A stretch of DNA of 64,000 bases from Paragordius varius (GCA_964247055.1 OZ176058.1:1736001-1800000); one strand, 5' to 3'; shown: positions 1 through 12,261, counted from the stretch's first letter. A program made the numbers and translations. The notes: generated by a model not told the origin, from the letters alone.

Positions 1-26
1 AATAACATTTTTAAGGTCATATTTAG

Positions 27-170
27 TTAACTATTAGACATATGTACATTCTTTGGGCGAATCGACATATGAAACCCGCAAAATTTGAAAATAATCAAGA
101 CGAAATTTATGCAAAATTTTATTTATCTTTTCTGTGTGATATCTTATTGGATGACTCCAATATTTATCAA
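27..170 (+). CDS. HAUS4: HAUS4-like gene, exon (partial gene start)
   Basis: 144 bp open from an ATTTAG acceptor to a GTACTA donor, phase 0 at both ends. It encodes LTIRHMYILWANRH... ending ...DDSNIYQ, with codon use and hydrophobic spacing of a real helical protein. It is followed by a 34-bp intron. Confidence 0.55.
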
Positions 171-1884
171 GTACTAAAATTTAATAAATTTAATTAAAAT
201 ATAGAAAGACGTCCCAAATTTACCCACCGATGAATTCGAAAACTATAAAACAGCCATATTAAAACTAATTTTATCATATAAAGAATCTGATATTAACCTT
301 GGAATAAAAAATGGTAAAAACAGTCCAGATTTTGAGTTACCCGTTGTGAATAAAGATATTTTATACAAAAATTTGGACACCTACCTTTGTAAATGGTTAA
401 ATTTACTGATATCAAATGATTTATTAACTAATCTCAAAGACGAATTGTCAAAATCCAAAGCATTAAATCCTGAGAAAAACGATTGTTTGACAAAAGAGAC
501 CAGTTTTACTGAATTGGAAAACTTTTCCATTATTCAAAATATTAAAGATGATTTCAATAGTCCTCATTTATTATCAAATTCAACTTGTCCACAAAAACTT
601 ACAAATTCAGAAATATGTAAAGGACTAAAAAGCTTATTACCAAAATATCAAAGTTTACTGTTTGATATAAAAACCATACCGATGCAACAATCTAATTTTC
701 TGCAATACCTTAAAAACGAAGATATGGTATAATTTTAATAAATATAAATATGGGTAAAAATAAATATGGGTAATATCATTTTGTGCATTACGTAATTTAA
801 TGTTTTATAATGAATTTATATATAAATCAATACGAAACTAAATATTATTAATTTTTATATACATTATTTTTTCTTGTTTAAATTGATTTTTTACCTTTTA
901 ACATTTAAATTTAAAATTAGATATGCTCTGAAAATATTTTTTTATTATAATTTTTAATTTGAAATATTAGGATTTACCATTTAATTTTCTATTATAATAT
1001 ATTCATTCAGGATTTAAGTTTGAAACATACGGAACTCATAAATCAGTATAAAAGTAAATGTGAATTTCAAATGAAGTTTATGGATGAGAATTGCATTCAA
1101 ATACTAAAATCCAAAGCCAAAGCCTTGGCTGAAAAAGATAAGTAATTATAATTTTCGAGTTTTAAAAAATGAAATTTTTTAGAAATTATTATTTTTAATA
1201 ATTACAGTTCAAATTCACCCTCGAAAGAATTCGAATTCAAAATTATTTCTTTTTAAACTAATAAAACTTATTAATAATATATGGCATAGTTTATATTTTT
1301 TCAGTATTATTTTAATTTTATACAAGTTTTATTTTTTTAAATATAAAAAAATATGATAATTTATTTGAGGATGAATGTGAATTAGGGTGAGTTTGAATTG
1401 TTTAAGGATGAATTTGAATTATAAATGGTATATTTTTAACGGGGTTTATGTGGTAAATTATTAATTATATATATATATATATATATAGTTTTGGTATTAA
1501 AATTTAAGCAAAATTTAGATTTGATTTGATATTAATAAAAAAAGTTTATATAATTTTTTCCGTGTTTTTTTCATTTATTTTTGGGACGCTTATATACCAT
1601 TTACATTTCAAATTTACCTTTTAAAAACTCAAATTTAAAACAATTGAAATTCACCCTAAAAATAAATTATGTCTGTTTGAACTAATAAACCTTTTTATAA
1701 TATATGAATAGTTTATTATTTTTTCAATATGATTTTAATTTAAAACAAAATTTTATTTTTTAAAAATATAAAAAATATGAGTGATTTTTAATCTAAAAAA
1801 CTTATAATTTTTTTGAGGGTGAATGCGAATTGTTTAAGGGTAAATTTGAATATGGTATATAATTTTTAACGGGGTTTATATGGT

Positions 1885-1923
<39 letters not shown>

Positions 1924-2354
1924 TTTGGTATTTATATTTAAGCAAAATCTATATCTGGTTTAATATTAATAAAAAAAAGTTTATATATTTTTTTAGTCTT
2001 TTTTTCATTTATTTTTGGGACGCTTATATACCATTTATACTTCAAATTCACCTTTTAACAATTTAAATTTAAAACAATTGAAATTCTTTGAACAATTCAC
2101 CCTACAATTATGTGTTCGAACTAATATAACTTATTAATAATATATGGTATGTTTATTTTTTTTCAGTATTATTTTAATTTTATACAGAATTTCATTTTTT
2201 AAAAAAATATAAAAAATATGGGTAATTTTTAATCTAAAAAAACTTATAATTTATTTGAGGGTAAATGTGAATTGTTTAACTGTGAATTTGAATTGTTTAA
2301 GGGTGAATTTAAATTGTAAATGTATATTTTGAACGAGGTTAATATGGTAAAGTA

Positions 2355-2413
<59 letters not shown>

Positions 2414-5400
2414 TTGGTATTTGAATTTAAGTAAAATTTATATCTGGTTTAATATTAATAAAAAAAAGTTTATATAATTTTTTCAGTGTTTTTTCATCAA
2501 TTTTTGGGACGCTTATATATCATTTATACTTAAAATTCACCTTTTAACAATTCAAATTTAAAGCAATTGAAATACACTCTTAAACAATTCATATTTACCC
2601 TAAAAATGGTTTATATGTTTTCAAATAATATAACTCATTAATAATATATGGCATAGTTTATTTTTTTCAGTATTATTTTAATTTAAAACATAATTATTTT
2701 TAAAAAATTTATAAAAAAAGGGAAATAATCTCAAAAAACATATAATATTTTTGAGGGTGAATGTGAATTGTTTAAGGGTGAATTTAAATTGTTTAAGGGT
2801 GAATTTGTATTGTAAATGGTATATAATTTTTAACGGGGTTTATATGGTAAATTTTTATTTATATATATGTTTTGGTTTTCTATTTAAGCAAAATTTTTTT
2901 ATGATTTGATATTAATATATATCTCTTACATATTTAATAAAATAAAGTTTATATAATTTTTTGAGTTTTTTCCCAAAGATTTTTGGAAAAAAACAAAAGA
3001 TTTTCATTAATACAGTATAATTTATTTAAATTACAGTAAATTTATAATATCACAAAAAGTAACAATTATAAAGCCTAATATTTTTTATATAGAATATTTT
3101 TTGATTCTTGATTATATATTAAATGAAAAATTTAGTTATAAATCTATCAATTTAACCTTTAACCGACAATTTATATATATATATATATACCATTTACAGT
3201 TCAAATTCACCCTTAAACAATTCAAGTTCACCCTTGAACAATTCAAATTCACCTTCGAACAATTCAAATTCACCCTAAAATAAATTATTTTTTAAGATTA
3301 AAAATTACTTATATTTTTTTATATTTTTAAAAAAAAGAAACTTTGTATCTAATCAAAACAATACTGAAAAAATAATAAACTTTGCCATAAAAATATATTT
3401 AATTATAATGATGAGTTATATTAGACCGAAATTTCACAATTTATTTTTAGGGTGAATTTGAATTTCGAGGGTGAATTTGAATTGTTCAAGGGTGAATTTG
3501 AAGTGTTCAAGGGTGAATTTGATTTGTTTAAAGGTGAATTTGAATTGTAAATGGTATATATTATATAATTAAAGTTTTTTTATCGAAAAAATATTTTATA
3601 TTAGATTAATTTACAAATATATATATATAATTGCAAATAAATTTTTAAACTTTATTGCAATAAAAAATATAGAATTTTAGAATATTATATAATTAAAGTT
3701 TTAAAAAAATATTTTATATTTAATTAATTTACAAATATATAATTGCAAATAAATTTTTAAACTTTTTTCAATAATAAAATAATAGGATTTTAGAATATTA
3801 TATAATTAAGTTTTAAAAAAATATTTTATATTTAATTAATTTACAAATCTATAATTGCAAATTAATTTTTTTTATTGCAACAATATAAAATAGGATTTTA
3901 GAATATTATATAATTAAGATTTTTTTCCGAAAATTTTATATTTAATATTTAATTAATTTACAGATATATAATTGCAAATAATTTCTTAAACTTTTTCTGT
4001 AATAAAAAAAATAGAATTTTAGAATATTATATAATTAAGTTATTCTCAAAAAAATTATTTTATATTTAATTAATTTACAAATATATAATTGCAAATAAAT
4101 TTTTAACTTTTTTTTGTACTAAAATAATAGAATTTTCGAATATTATATAATTGAGTTTTAAAAAAATATTTTATATTCAATTAATTTACAAATCTATAAT
4201 TGCAAATAAATTTTTAAACTTTTTTGCAATAAAATAATAGAATTTTAGAATATTAAATAATTAAGTTTTTGAAAAATATTTAATATTCAATTAATTTACA
4301 AATCTATAGTTGCAAATAAACTTTTAAACTTTTTTTTGTAATAAAAAATAATAGAATTTTAGAATATTATATAATTAAATTTTAAAAAATATTTTATATA
4401 TAAATATTTTATAAATTATATAATTTTAAATCAATTTTTTGTAATAAAAAAATAATAGGATTTTAGAATATGAATTATTACAATGCATATTCCCTAATGC
4501 ACAAACAGTTGAAACTTATAGACGCCATTTTCTCCATTTATCAGCTGTTTTGATTCCACAAAAACGCCAGGAATTTCAAGAAAAACAGCTGAAAATGTCA
4601 CATTTTGAAGCACGGTTTTTACCATCTGTTCAAATTGGAAAAAATAAAAATTTGAAAGGTATTTAGTTTTTACAGATGTTTTAAAAATTTTAATTTGAAA
4701 AGTTTCTAAATTGATAAAAAGCTATAGGTTTTTGGGGTTAATATAGAAAAAAAATTGAAATTAATTAAAATATAGTATATCGAGGGCAAATCACTTCAAA
4801 TTGGAAATAAAAATTTGAAAGGTATTTAGTTTGTAAATTAAATGAAAATTTAGATTTTATTAAAATTGTTAAAAAGCTATAGATTTTTGGGGTAAATATA
4901 GAAAAAATAACGATATATGTCTTAAAATGCAGTACAATAAGGACAAATCGATTTAAATTGGGAATTACAGTTATTATAAATGAAAGTTTTATTATACTAA
5001 AAAGAGGTAATAAAAATTTATATTCTAAACTGTATAATATATTTGATTATAAACCTAATAATATTTTTTTGAAGCGCGTTTTTTACCATCAGTTCAAATT
5101 GGAAATAAAAATTTGAAAGGTTTTACAGTTTTTACAGATGATTTAAAAATTTTAAGTCTGAAAGGTTTCTTAAAATTGATAAAAAGCTATAGATTTTTGG
5201 GGTTAATATAGAAAAAAAAATTAAAGTTTCCTAAAATGTAGTGCAATAAGAACAAATCGATTTAAATTGGGAATTATAGTTATTAAATTAAATGAAATTT
5301 AGATTTTATTAAAATTTCTAAAAAACTTTGTATAATATATATTTGATTATAAACCTAATAATATTTTTTTGAAGCACGGTTTTTACCATCAGTTCAAATT

Positions 5401-8400
5401 GGAAATAAAAATTTGAAAGGTCAGTTTAGTTTTTAAATTAAATGAAATTTTAAGTTTAATTTTATTAAAATTGTTAAAAGTTATAGATTTTGGGATAAAT
5501 ATTATAGAAAAAAAAATCGATATATATCTTAAAATGCAGTACAATAAGGACAAATCGATTTAAATTGGGAATTGAATTATAGTTTTTGAATTAAATGTAA
5601 GTTTAGATTTTATACTAAAAAGAGGTATTAAAAATTTATATTCTAAACTGTATAATATATTTGATTATAAACCTAATAATATTTTTTTGAAGCGCGTTTT
5701 TTACCATCAGTTCAAATTGGGAATAAAAATTTGAATGGTATGCAGTTTTTACAGATGATTTAAATAATTTAGATAAATTTGATATCTTAAAATTGATAAA
5801 AAGCTATAGATTTTGGGGTTAAAATAGATAAAATACGATATATGTCTTAAAATGCAGTACAATAAGGACAAATCGATTCAAATTGGAAATAAAAATTTGA
5901 AAAGTATGCAGTTTTTGAATTAAGTGAAAGTTTAGATTTTTGGAATAAATATTATAGAAAAAAAATTGAAATTTCCTAAAATGCAGTATATCGAGGGCAA
6001 ATCGATTTAAATTTGGAGTTATAGTTATTAAATTAAAAGAAAGTTTAAATTTTATTAAAATTTTTAAAATTCGTGTAAAAATTTTTCTTCTAAACGGTAT
6101 AATATATTTGATTATAAACCTAATAATATTTTTTTGAAGCGCGTTTTTTACCATCAGTTCAAATTGGAAAAAATAAAAATTTGAAAGGTATGCAGTTTTT
6201 ACAGATGATTATTTAGATAAATTTGAAAGGTTGATTTCTTAAAATTGTTAAAAAGCTAAGATTTTTGGAGTTAAAATTGATAAAATATCGATATATGTCT
6301 TAAAATGCAGTATATCGTGGACAAATCGATTTAAATTGGGAATAAAAATTTGAAAGGTATGCAGTTTTACAGATGATTTAGATAAATTTGAAGTTTGACA
6401 TCTTAAAATTGATAAAAAGCTATAGATTTTTAGGGTTAATATAGAAAATTTATCTATAAATATCTTAAAATGCAGTACAATAAGGACAAATTGATTTAAA
6501 TTGGGAATTATAGTTTTTAAATTAAATTAAAGTTTGATTTTATACTAAAAAGTGGTATTAAAAATTTATATTCTAAACTGTATAATATATTTGATTATAA
6601 ACCTAATAATATTTTTTTGAAGCGCGTTTTTTACCATCAGTTCAAATTGGAAATAAAAATTTGAAAGGTATGCAGTTTTTACAGATGATTTAGATAAATT
6701 TTAAGTTTGATTTCTTAAAATTGTTAAAAAGCTATAGATTTTTGGGGTTAATATAGAAAAAATATCGATATATGTCTTAAAATGCAGTATATCGAGGACA
6801 AATCGATTCAAAATGGAAATAAAAATTTTAAAGGTATTTAGTTTTTACAGATGATTTAGATAATTTAGATAAATTTGATATCTTAAAATTGATAAAAAGC
6901 TATAGATTTTTGGGGTTAAAATAGAAAAAAAATATTGATATATCTTAAAATGCAGTATATCGAGGGCAAATCGATTTAAATTGGGAATTATAGTTATTAA
7001 TTAAATGAAAATTTAGATTTTATTAAAATTTCTAAAAAACTTATAAAAAACTTATATTCTAAACTGTATAATATATATTTGATTTTAAACCTAATAATAT
7101 TTTTTTGAAGCGCGTTTTTTACCTTCAGTTCAAATTGGAAATAAAAATTTGAAAGGTATGCAGTTTTTACAGATGTTTTAAAAATTTTAAGTCTGAAAGG
7201 TTTCTTAAAATTGATAAAAAGCTATAGATTTTTGGGGTTAAAATAGATAAAATATCGATATATATCTTAAAATGCATAAATCGAGGATAAATCGATTTAA
7301 ATTGGGAATAAAAATTTGAAAGGTATGCAGTTTTTACAGATGATTTAGATAAATTTTAAATTTGAAAGGTTTCTAAATTGAGTAAAAAACTTAGATTTTT
7401 GGGGATAAAATAGATAAAATATCGATATATGTCTTAAAATGCAGTATATCGAGAACAAATCGATTTAAATTGGAATTATAGTTATTAAATTAAATGAAAA
7501 TTTAGATTTTATTAAAATTTCTAAAAAACTTATAAAAAACTTATATTCTAAACTGTATAATATATATTTGATTTTAAACCTAATAATATTTTTTTGAAGC
7601 GCGTTTTTTACCTTCAGTTCAAATTGGAAATAAAAATTTGAAAGGTATGCAGTTTTTACAGATGTTTTAAAAATTTTAAGTCTGAAAGGTTTCTTAAAAT
7701 TGATAAAAAGCTATAGATTTTTGGGGTTAAAATAGATAAAATATCGATATATATCTTAAAATGCATAAATCGAGGATAAATCGATTTAAATTGGGAATAA
7801 AAATTTGAAAGGTATGCAGTTTTTACAGATGATTTAGATAAATTTTAAATTTGAAAGGTTTCTAAATTGAGTAAAAAACTTAGATTTTTGGGGATAAAAT
7901 AGATAAAATATCGATATATGTCTTAAAATGCAGTATATCGAGAACAAATCGATTTAAATTGGAATTATAGTTATTAAATTAAATGAAAATTTAGATTTTA
8001 TTAAAATTTCTAAAAAACTTATAAAAAATTTTCTTCTAAACTGTATAATATAATTGATTATAAACCTAATAATATTTTTTTGAAGCGCGTTTTTTACCAT
8101 CGATTTAAATTGGAAATAAAAATTTGAAAGGTATTTATTTAAAATTTGAAGTTTGATTTCTTAAAATTGATAAAAAGCTATAGATTTTTGGAGTTAAAAT
8201 TGATAAAATATCGATATATGTCTTAAAATGCAGTACAATAAGTACAAATCGATTTAAATTGGGAATAAGAATTTGAAAGGTTTGCAGTTTTTACAGATGA
8301 TTATTTAGATAATTTAGATAAAGATTTCTTAAAATTGATAAAAAGCTATAGATTTTGGGGTTAAAATAGATAAAATATCGATATATGTTTTAAAATGCAG

Positions 8401-9474
8401 TAAAATAAGGACAAATCGATTTAAAGTGGGAATTATAGTTTTTAAATTAAATAAAAATACTAAAAAGAGGTATTAAAAATTTATATTCTAAACTGTATAA
8501 TATATTTAATTTTAAACCTAATAATATTTTTTTGAAGCGCGGTTTTTACCATCAGTTCAAATTGGAAATAAAAATTTGAAAGGTATGCAGTTTTTACAGA
8601 TGATTTAGAATTTTAAGTCTGAAAATTTTCTAAATTGAGTAAAAAACTTAGATTTTTGGGGTTAAAATAGAAAAAAATATTGATATATGTCTTAAAATGC
8701 AGTATATCGAGGGCAAATCGATTTAAATTGGGAATTATAATTTAGAAAAAAAGTATATTTTGTAAGTTGATTTGACAAACGTTGGAAAAACATTAAAAAA
8801 TCTATATTTTATTATAAAATAATTTAATAAAGCCCAACTATATTTGGGTTAATTTTATGTAAAGTATAGTTATTATAGTAAAAACCATTTTTTTAAAACT
8901 CTAACTTATGAATGTCACTCTGAGGCGCTAAAAAAATTTTAGCATACTGTTGTAAATAATTATATCCAACAGCTAAATAATATATAAAAAATAAAATTAA
9001 TCTAAAAATGTGCGTGAATACAATAAAAAATGAAATTAAACGTACAGATGTATAATTTTAAAGTCAAATATACTTTTAAAAGGAGCACTGTACTTTTTTT
9101 AACTTGTTTTAAATTGCCAAGTATTAAATAGCGATTTAAATTAAAAAAACACTTAGTTGTTTCTTTTATTTTAAGCTTTACAAATGGGTTGTCTCCTAAA
9201 AGAAAAATATTTATATTTATGCTTTTTTCATGTGTTGTCCGACTTAATTTTTTTACTGTAATATTTTATTTAATAATTAGGTAATAAAATCGATGTTAAA
9301 CCATTCAGTTTTATGGAGAAAAGGCAAAAGGCAGATATAACAAAAAACCTTAATAACTCCTCATCAGAAAACAATAATAATTCTGAAAATAATGATTATA
9401 AAATAATTCCTGATTTAGTTGAAGAATATGTGAAATTGAAACAAAAATTAGCCATTTTATCCGCAACGAAATAA
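27..9474 (+). CDS. HAUS4: HAUS4-like augmin subunit, 3' part of gene (5 exons in window)
   Basis: Exons 27-170, 205-726, 1011-1141, 4459-4658 and 9281-9474 join in consistent phase (0, 0, 2, 1) into one frame ending in TAA; the 5' end lies before the window. HAUS4 is a subunit of the augmin (HAUS) complex, which recruits gamma-tubulin to spindle microtubules. The name rests on remembered similarity of the C-terminal half: a charged helical stretch (ELINQYKSKCEFQMKF), then TVETYRRHFLHL, then a terminal DLVEEYVKLKQ that resembles human HAUS4 LVKEYTVLKQ. The N-terminal part is divergent. The protein is Lys/Asn/Leu-rich and probably coiled-coil. Identity is moderate; the exon chain is better supported than the name. 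An alternative last exon exists at 12610-12815. Confidence 0.5.
171..204 (+). other. 34-bp minimal intron
   Basis: Lies between GTACTA and ATATAG and is entirely A/T apart from the splice signals. Its length is not a multiple of three, and removing it joins two open frames in phase 0, which supports real splicing. Confidence 0.55.
205..726 (+). CDS. HAUS4: HAUS4-like gene, long internal exon
   Basis: 522 bp, 174 codons, between ATATAG and the donor GTATAA at 727. It begins KDVPNLPTDEFENYK and ends YLKNEDM. There is no need for the GTG at 346 as a start, because the frame is open back to the acceptor. It is the longest single coding exon in the window. Confidence 0.65.
1011..1141 (+). CDS. 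HAUS4: HAUS4-like gene, third exon
   Basis: Starts after ATTCATTCAG, in phase 0 with the previous exon, and encodes DLSLKHTELINQYKSKCEF... to ...ALAEKD. The frame meets TAA at 1143-1145, but the donor GTAATT at 1142 leaves a phase-2 end that joins exactly to the exon at 4459. Reading through to the stop would give a shorter isoform. Confidence 0.6.
1230..2960. repeat. Tandem array of ~450-480 bp units containing MITE-C ends
   Basis: Intron sequence with about four diverged direct units. Each carries TTTTTGGGACGCTTATATA (near 1579, 2014 and 2494), a GGGGTTTATATGGTAAATT stretch (near 1440, 1870 and 2835), an AT dinucleotide run and MITE-C end sequences. The MITE probably inserted before the unit was amplified. 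Confidence 0.7.
3180..3558. mobile_element. MITE family C copy
   Basis: A long imperfect inverted repeat. The left end is ATATACCATTTACAGTTCAA followed by several copies of AATTCACCCTTGAACAATTC-type subrepeats. The right end is the mirror image (GGGTGAATTTGAATTGTTCAA, last base excluded from the unit) ending AAATGGTATAT. It lies in an intron of the HAUS4-like gene. No coding capacity. Confidence 0.75.
3600..4458 (+). repeat. Acceptor-junction tandem array upstream of exon 4459-4658
   Basis: Seven diverged units of about 110 bp. Each contains AATAG(A/G)ATTTTAGAATAT, the same sequence that forms the 3' splice site and first bases of the real exon at 4459. Copies lie near 3671, 3781, 3890, 4012, 4126, 4237 and 4350. 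After the shared edge the copies continue TATATAATTAAG, whereas the exon continues GAATTATTACAATG. Confidence 0.7.
4459..4658 (+). CDS. HAUS4: HAUS4-like gene, penultimate exon
   Basis: 200 bp. The acceptor AATAG at 4457-4458 gives one base that completes the codon left by the exon ending at 1141. It encodes ILEYELLQCIFPNAQ, TVETYRRHFLHLSAVL, and KMSHFEARFLPSVQIG, ending LK plus one base before the donor GTATTT. Both its edges are copied many times in the flanking introns. A frame with an in-frame TGA was rejected in favour of this one. Confidence 0.65.
4659..8760 (+). repeat. Donor-junction tandem array downstream of exon 4459-4658
   Basis: About nine long units, most of them about 450-490 bp. 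Each carries a copy of the last ~50 bases of the preceding exon (GAAGCGCG, TTTTACCATCAG, TTCAAATTGGAAATAAAAAT, TTGAAAGGT) near 5071, 5371, 5689, 6136, 6619, 7107, 7596, 8082 and 8533. Shorter sub-units with only the last ~30 bases lie between them. The units near 7107 and 7596 are almost identical, so the array is still changing. Confidence 0.8.
8760..9280. other. AT-rich intron tail, no feature seen
   Basis: Unique-looking AT-rich sequence between the junction array and the last exon. I see no exon, MITE end or repeat unit in it. Confidence 0.5.
9281..9474 (+). CDS. HAUS4: HAUS4-like gene, last exon (copy 1)
   Basis: The AATTAG acceptor supplies two bases that complete the Gly codon left at 4658. 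It encodes NKIDVKPFSFMEKRQK, an Asn/Ser-rich linker, then IIPDLVEEYVKLKQKLA and ends ATK with TAA at 9472-9474. The LVEEYVKLKQ segment is the best family match. It lies in a duplicated segment; the other copy is at 12610-12815. Confidence 0.65.
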
Positions 9475-9508
9475 TCTAAATAAATTTATCTATATTTATT
9501 ATCTATTA

Positions 9509-9798
9509 CAGTAAAAATTGAAATTGACGGACAAAATAAATATAGAGACATATATTTTTTTCTAAAAGGCATCATTACTTTATAAACCTTGTTTTTTTTA
9601 AATATAACTCATTGTTTAAAACTGCAAAGTATAAAATGGATATGTAAATTGGTAAAACAAGCAATTATGGATATTACGATTGTAATTAAGATGTTTATAG
9701 GAAAAAATACGGTTTAAAAAAGTATGGTGAGTTGTGTTTTAAATAAAAAATTGTCTTTATATTTTTACCTTTTGTCCCTATAATTTTAATTTTGACTG
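9509..9798. mobile_element. MITE family E copy
   Basis: Starts TA-CAGTAAAAATTGAAATTGA and ends with the inverted TTTTAATTTTGACTG-TA, with ACGGACAAAA and GTCTTTATATTTTTAC at mirrored positions. CAGT ends next to TA are typical of Tc1/mariner-derived non-autonomous elements. Confidence 0.75.
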
Positions 9799-9828
9799 TA
9801 TATTAAAAAAATTTAATTTAATAAGTTA

Positions 9829-10031
9829 CAGTATGCATATTTATGGTTGCTAATTTCACACACACTATAGTATGGCAATTTGCAACACATGACAGTAGTG
9901 TATGGAAAAAAGAAAGGAAAATAATTGTTAATTCAACATTGTGTTGTTTTTTTCCATACAATACTGTTGTGTTGCAAATCAGCCCTACTATATAGTTTGA
10001 AATAAGCAAGAACCATTAAAAGCACACACTG
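9829..10031. mobile_element. MITE family A copy
   Basis: About 200 bp with ~80-bp imperfect inverted ends. The left end is CAGTATGCATATTTATGG then TTGCTAATTTCACACAC; the right end mirrors it (TGAAATAAGCAAGAACCATT ... CACACTG). TA flanks both sides. Further copies are at 13167 and 40672. Confidence 0.75.
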
Positions 10032-10245
10032 TATTCATTATAATAGTAAATGGTGGTCAATCAAAAAAAATTTTCGGGGGTGCTGTCATAAATCTGGAGT
10101 AAATTGTATAATATTATAAGGAAAGATTAGTTTATAATAAATTTTTAGCGGGTTTAAAACCATAATTATCCGCAAATTTAGCAAATATATATTTTCAAAC
10201 TTTTGAATAAGGTTTAAAACCTTTCAATACCATTCACTATATTAG

Positions 10246-10757
10246 TATACCATTTGCACTTCAAGAGTGTCCTTGAACACTTCAAGTTGGTCCTTGAACA
10301 TTTCAAGTTGGTCCTTGAACATTTCAAGTTGGTCCTTGAACAATTCAAGTTGGTCCTTGAACTTTATTGTTTAGTTTTTTAACTTTTATCAATCAAATGG
10401 TAAAAAATTCATCTATTTTTTGTTTTTAACCTATTTTCTATTAATTTAACATAAATTTTAAATCGATATCAACTTTTAATCTTTGAGAAATCGTATACTC
10501 TTTATTATTTTCTTAATAATTTTGGATATTTATAAGATTTATATAATAAAGAAAATTAGGTTAATAAATGATAAAATTAAAAAATAAATGCAAAAATTAT
10601 GGCTAAATCAAAAAATAATAAATTTAAAGGACCAACTTGAAGTGTTCAAGGACCAACTTGAACTGTTCAAAGACCAACTTGAATTGTTCAAGGATTAACT
10701 TGAACTGTTCAAGGACCAACTTGAAATGTTCAAGGACACTCTTGGTGCAAATGGTAT
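10246..10757. mobile_element. MITE family D copy
   Basis: Inverted-repeat element with C-type outer ends (TATACCATTTGCACTTCAA) but a different subrepeat, TTCAAGTTGGTCCTTGAAC, about five times on the left and inverted about five times on the right. It ends GCAAATGGTATA. Confidence 0.75.
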
Positions 10758-10758
10758 A

Positions 10759-10956
10759 CAGTATGAGAGTAATTATACATTGCTAGAAAGTTATTAATTA
10801 TATTGCCAAATAGCAAATATACAACAAAGGGCAGTATTATTGGTTAATAATAGAGTAAAAAGTGAAAAAAATAACTATAAGCCAATAATACTGCCCCCTT
10901 TGTTGTATTTCTATTTGGCAATAATAATTAATAACTTTCTAGCAATGTATACTATA
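10759..10956. mobile_element. MITE family B copy
   Basis: Left CAGTATGAG then ACATTGCTAGAAAGTTATTA; the right end is the inverted form, AATAACTTTCTAGCAATGTA. The inner part, with AACAAAGGGCAGTATTATTG and its mirror, gives a near-complete hairpin. It abuts the MITE-D end. Confidence 0.8.
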
Positions 10957-10977
10957 CCATTTTTCATGCAAAAACAT

Positions 10978-11490
10978 CTTTTTTTCAACCAAACTCAACA
11001 TTTTTTCAAGCCAACATTTTTTTAAGCAAAGACAACATTTTTTCAAGCAAACGCAACATTTTTTAAGCAAACGCAACATTTTCAAGCCAACATTTTTTTA
11101 AGCAAAGACAACATTTTTTCAAGCAAACGCAACATTTTTTCAAGCAAACGCAACATTTTCAAGCCAACATTTTTTTAAGCAAAGACAACATTTTTTCAAG
11201 CAAACGCAACATTTTTTAAGCAAACGCAACATTTTCAAGCCAACATTTTTTTAAGCAAAGACAACATTTTTTCAAGCAAACGCAACATTTTTTCAAGCAA
11301 ACGCAACATTTTCAAGCCAACATTTTTTTAAGCAAAGACAACATTTTTTCAAGCAAACGCAACATTTTTTCAAGCAAACGCAACATTTTTTCAACCAAAT
11401 ACAACATTTTTTCATCCAAACGCAACATTTTTTCAACCAAAGACAACATTTTTTCAAGCAAAAACAACAATTTTTTTAAAATAAAAAAAC
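10978..11490 (+). repeat. Minisatellite of AAGCAAACGCAACATTTTTT units
   Basis: About twenty-five short direct units of 17-20 bp, variants of CAAGCAAACGCAACATTTT, with a higher-order repeat of about 120 bp. Related units recur at 55630-55750 in RANBP9 intron 1. Confidence 0.8.
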
Positions 11491-11631
11491 AATTTTTTTA
11501 TTTTAAGACATATTAAATTTAAAGTTAATGTAAATCAATTTTAACGTGAAATTATGATTTTTATTGTTTTATCACCAATATTTGATATAATTCATTTTCC
11601 AACATATTAAATTAGCCCATAAATTGCATTT

Positions 11632-12032
11632 ATGACATTTGCACATCAAAAGTGTCCTTAAAACACTTCAAGTTGGTCCTTCAATATTTAAATTTTGATA
11701 CTAACGTTTACTAATGAAGCAATAAAATATTTATTATTCAATCATTTTAAACCTATTTTTTTATATAACTTAAACCTTTAAGTGAATACAATTCTTTCAT
11801 AAGAACCGTATAATTATTTTCTATAAATTAACTATATCAAAAAATGTCTAGATTTTGTGGGTTATTGATCGTAATATTTAGTTTAAAACAATAATAAAAT
11901 AATATTGATAAATTAAAGAAAATTACCTCGAAAAAATAGATAATTGCACACAAAAATAACGGTTGTATGGAAACTGCAAAAAATGTAAGGAATTTTAAGT
12001 GAAGGATAACTTGAGACTCTTAAAGCGCAAAT
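11632..12032. mobile_element. Degraded MITE family D copy
   Basis: The left end has ACTTCAAGTTGGTCCTTCAA; the right end has the mirror GGATAACTTGAGACTCTTAA. The interior is old AT-rich sequence. Confidence 0.45.
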
Positions 12033-12261
12033 TGTGTATATAAATTAGGTGAAATTATTGCTGTAAAAAAGTATTGAAGTGCTGTAAAAAAGTATTGAAG
12101 ATTAATCAATTTACCATCAAATATTGATGATAAAACAATAAAAATTATAATTCTACGTTAAAATTAATTTACATACTTTAAATTTAATATGTCTTAAAAT
12201 AAAAAAATTGGTTGAAAAAATGATGTTTTTGCATGAAAAATGGTATATATATCATACTGTA

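Larger units (their letters stand above)
9276..10626 (+). repeat. Segmental duplication, copy 1
   Basis: This segment and 12604-14113 share, in the same order: the terminal coding exon, a MITE-E, a MITE-A, a MITE-D and its flank. Sequence agreement is high through all parts, so one event duplicated the whole block; later indels differ between copies. Confidence 0.8.

Noticed and set aside
1143-1145. TAA as the true end of the HAUS4-like protein
   Set aside because: A GTAATT donor overlaps it, and splicing there gives an in-phase join to a coding exon whose family match continues. A short isoform remains possible.
9818-11025. ORFs over 9818-10009 and 10840-11025
   Set aside because: Both lie inside MITE hairpins (families A and B) and recur with the elements.
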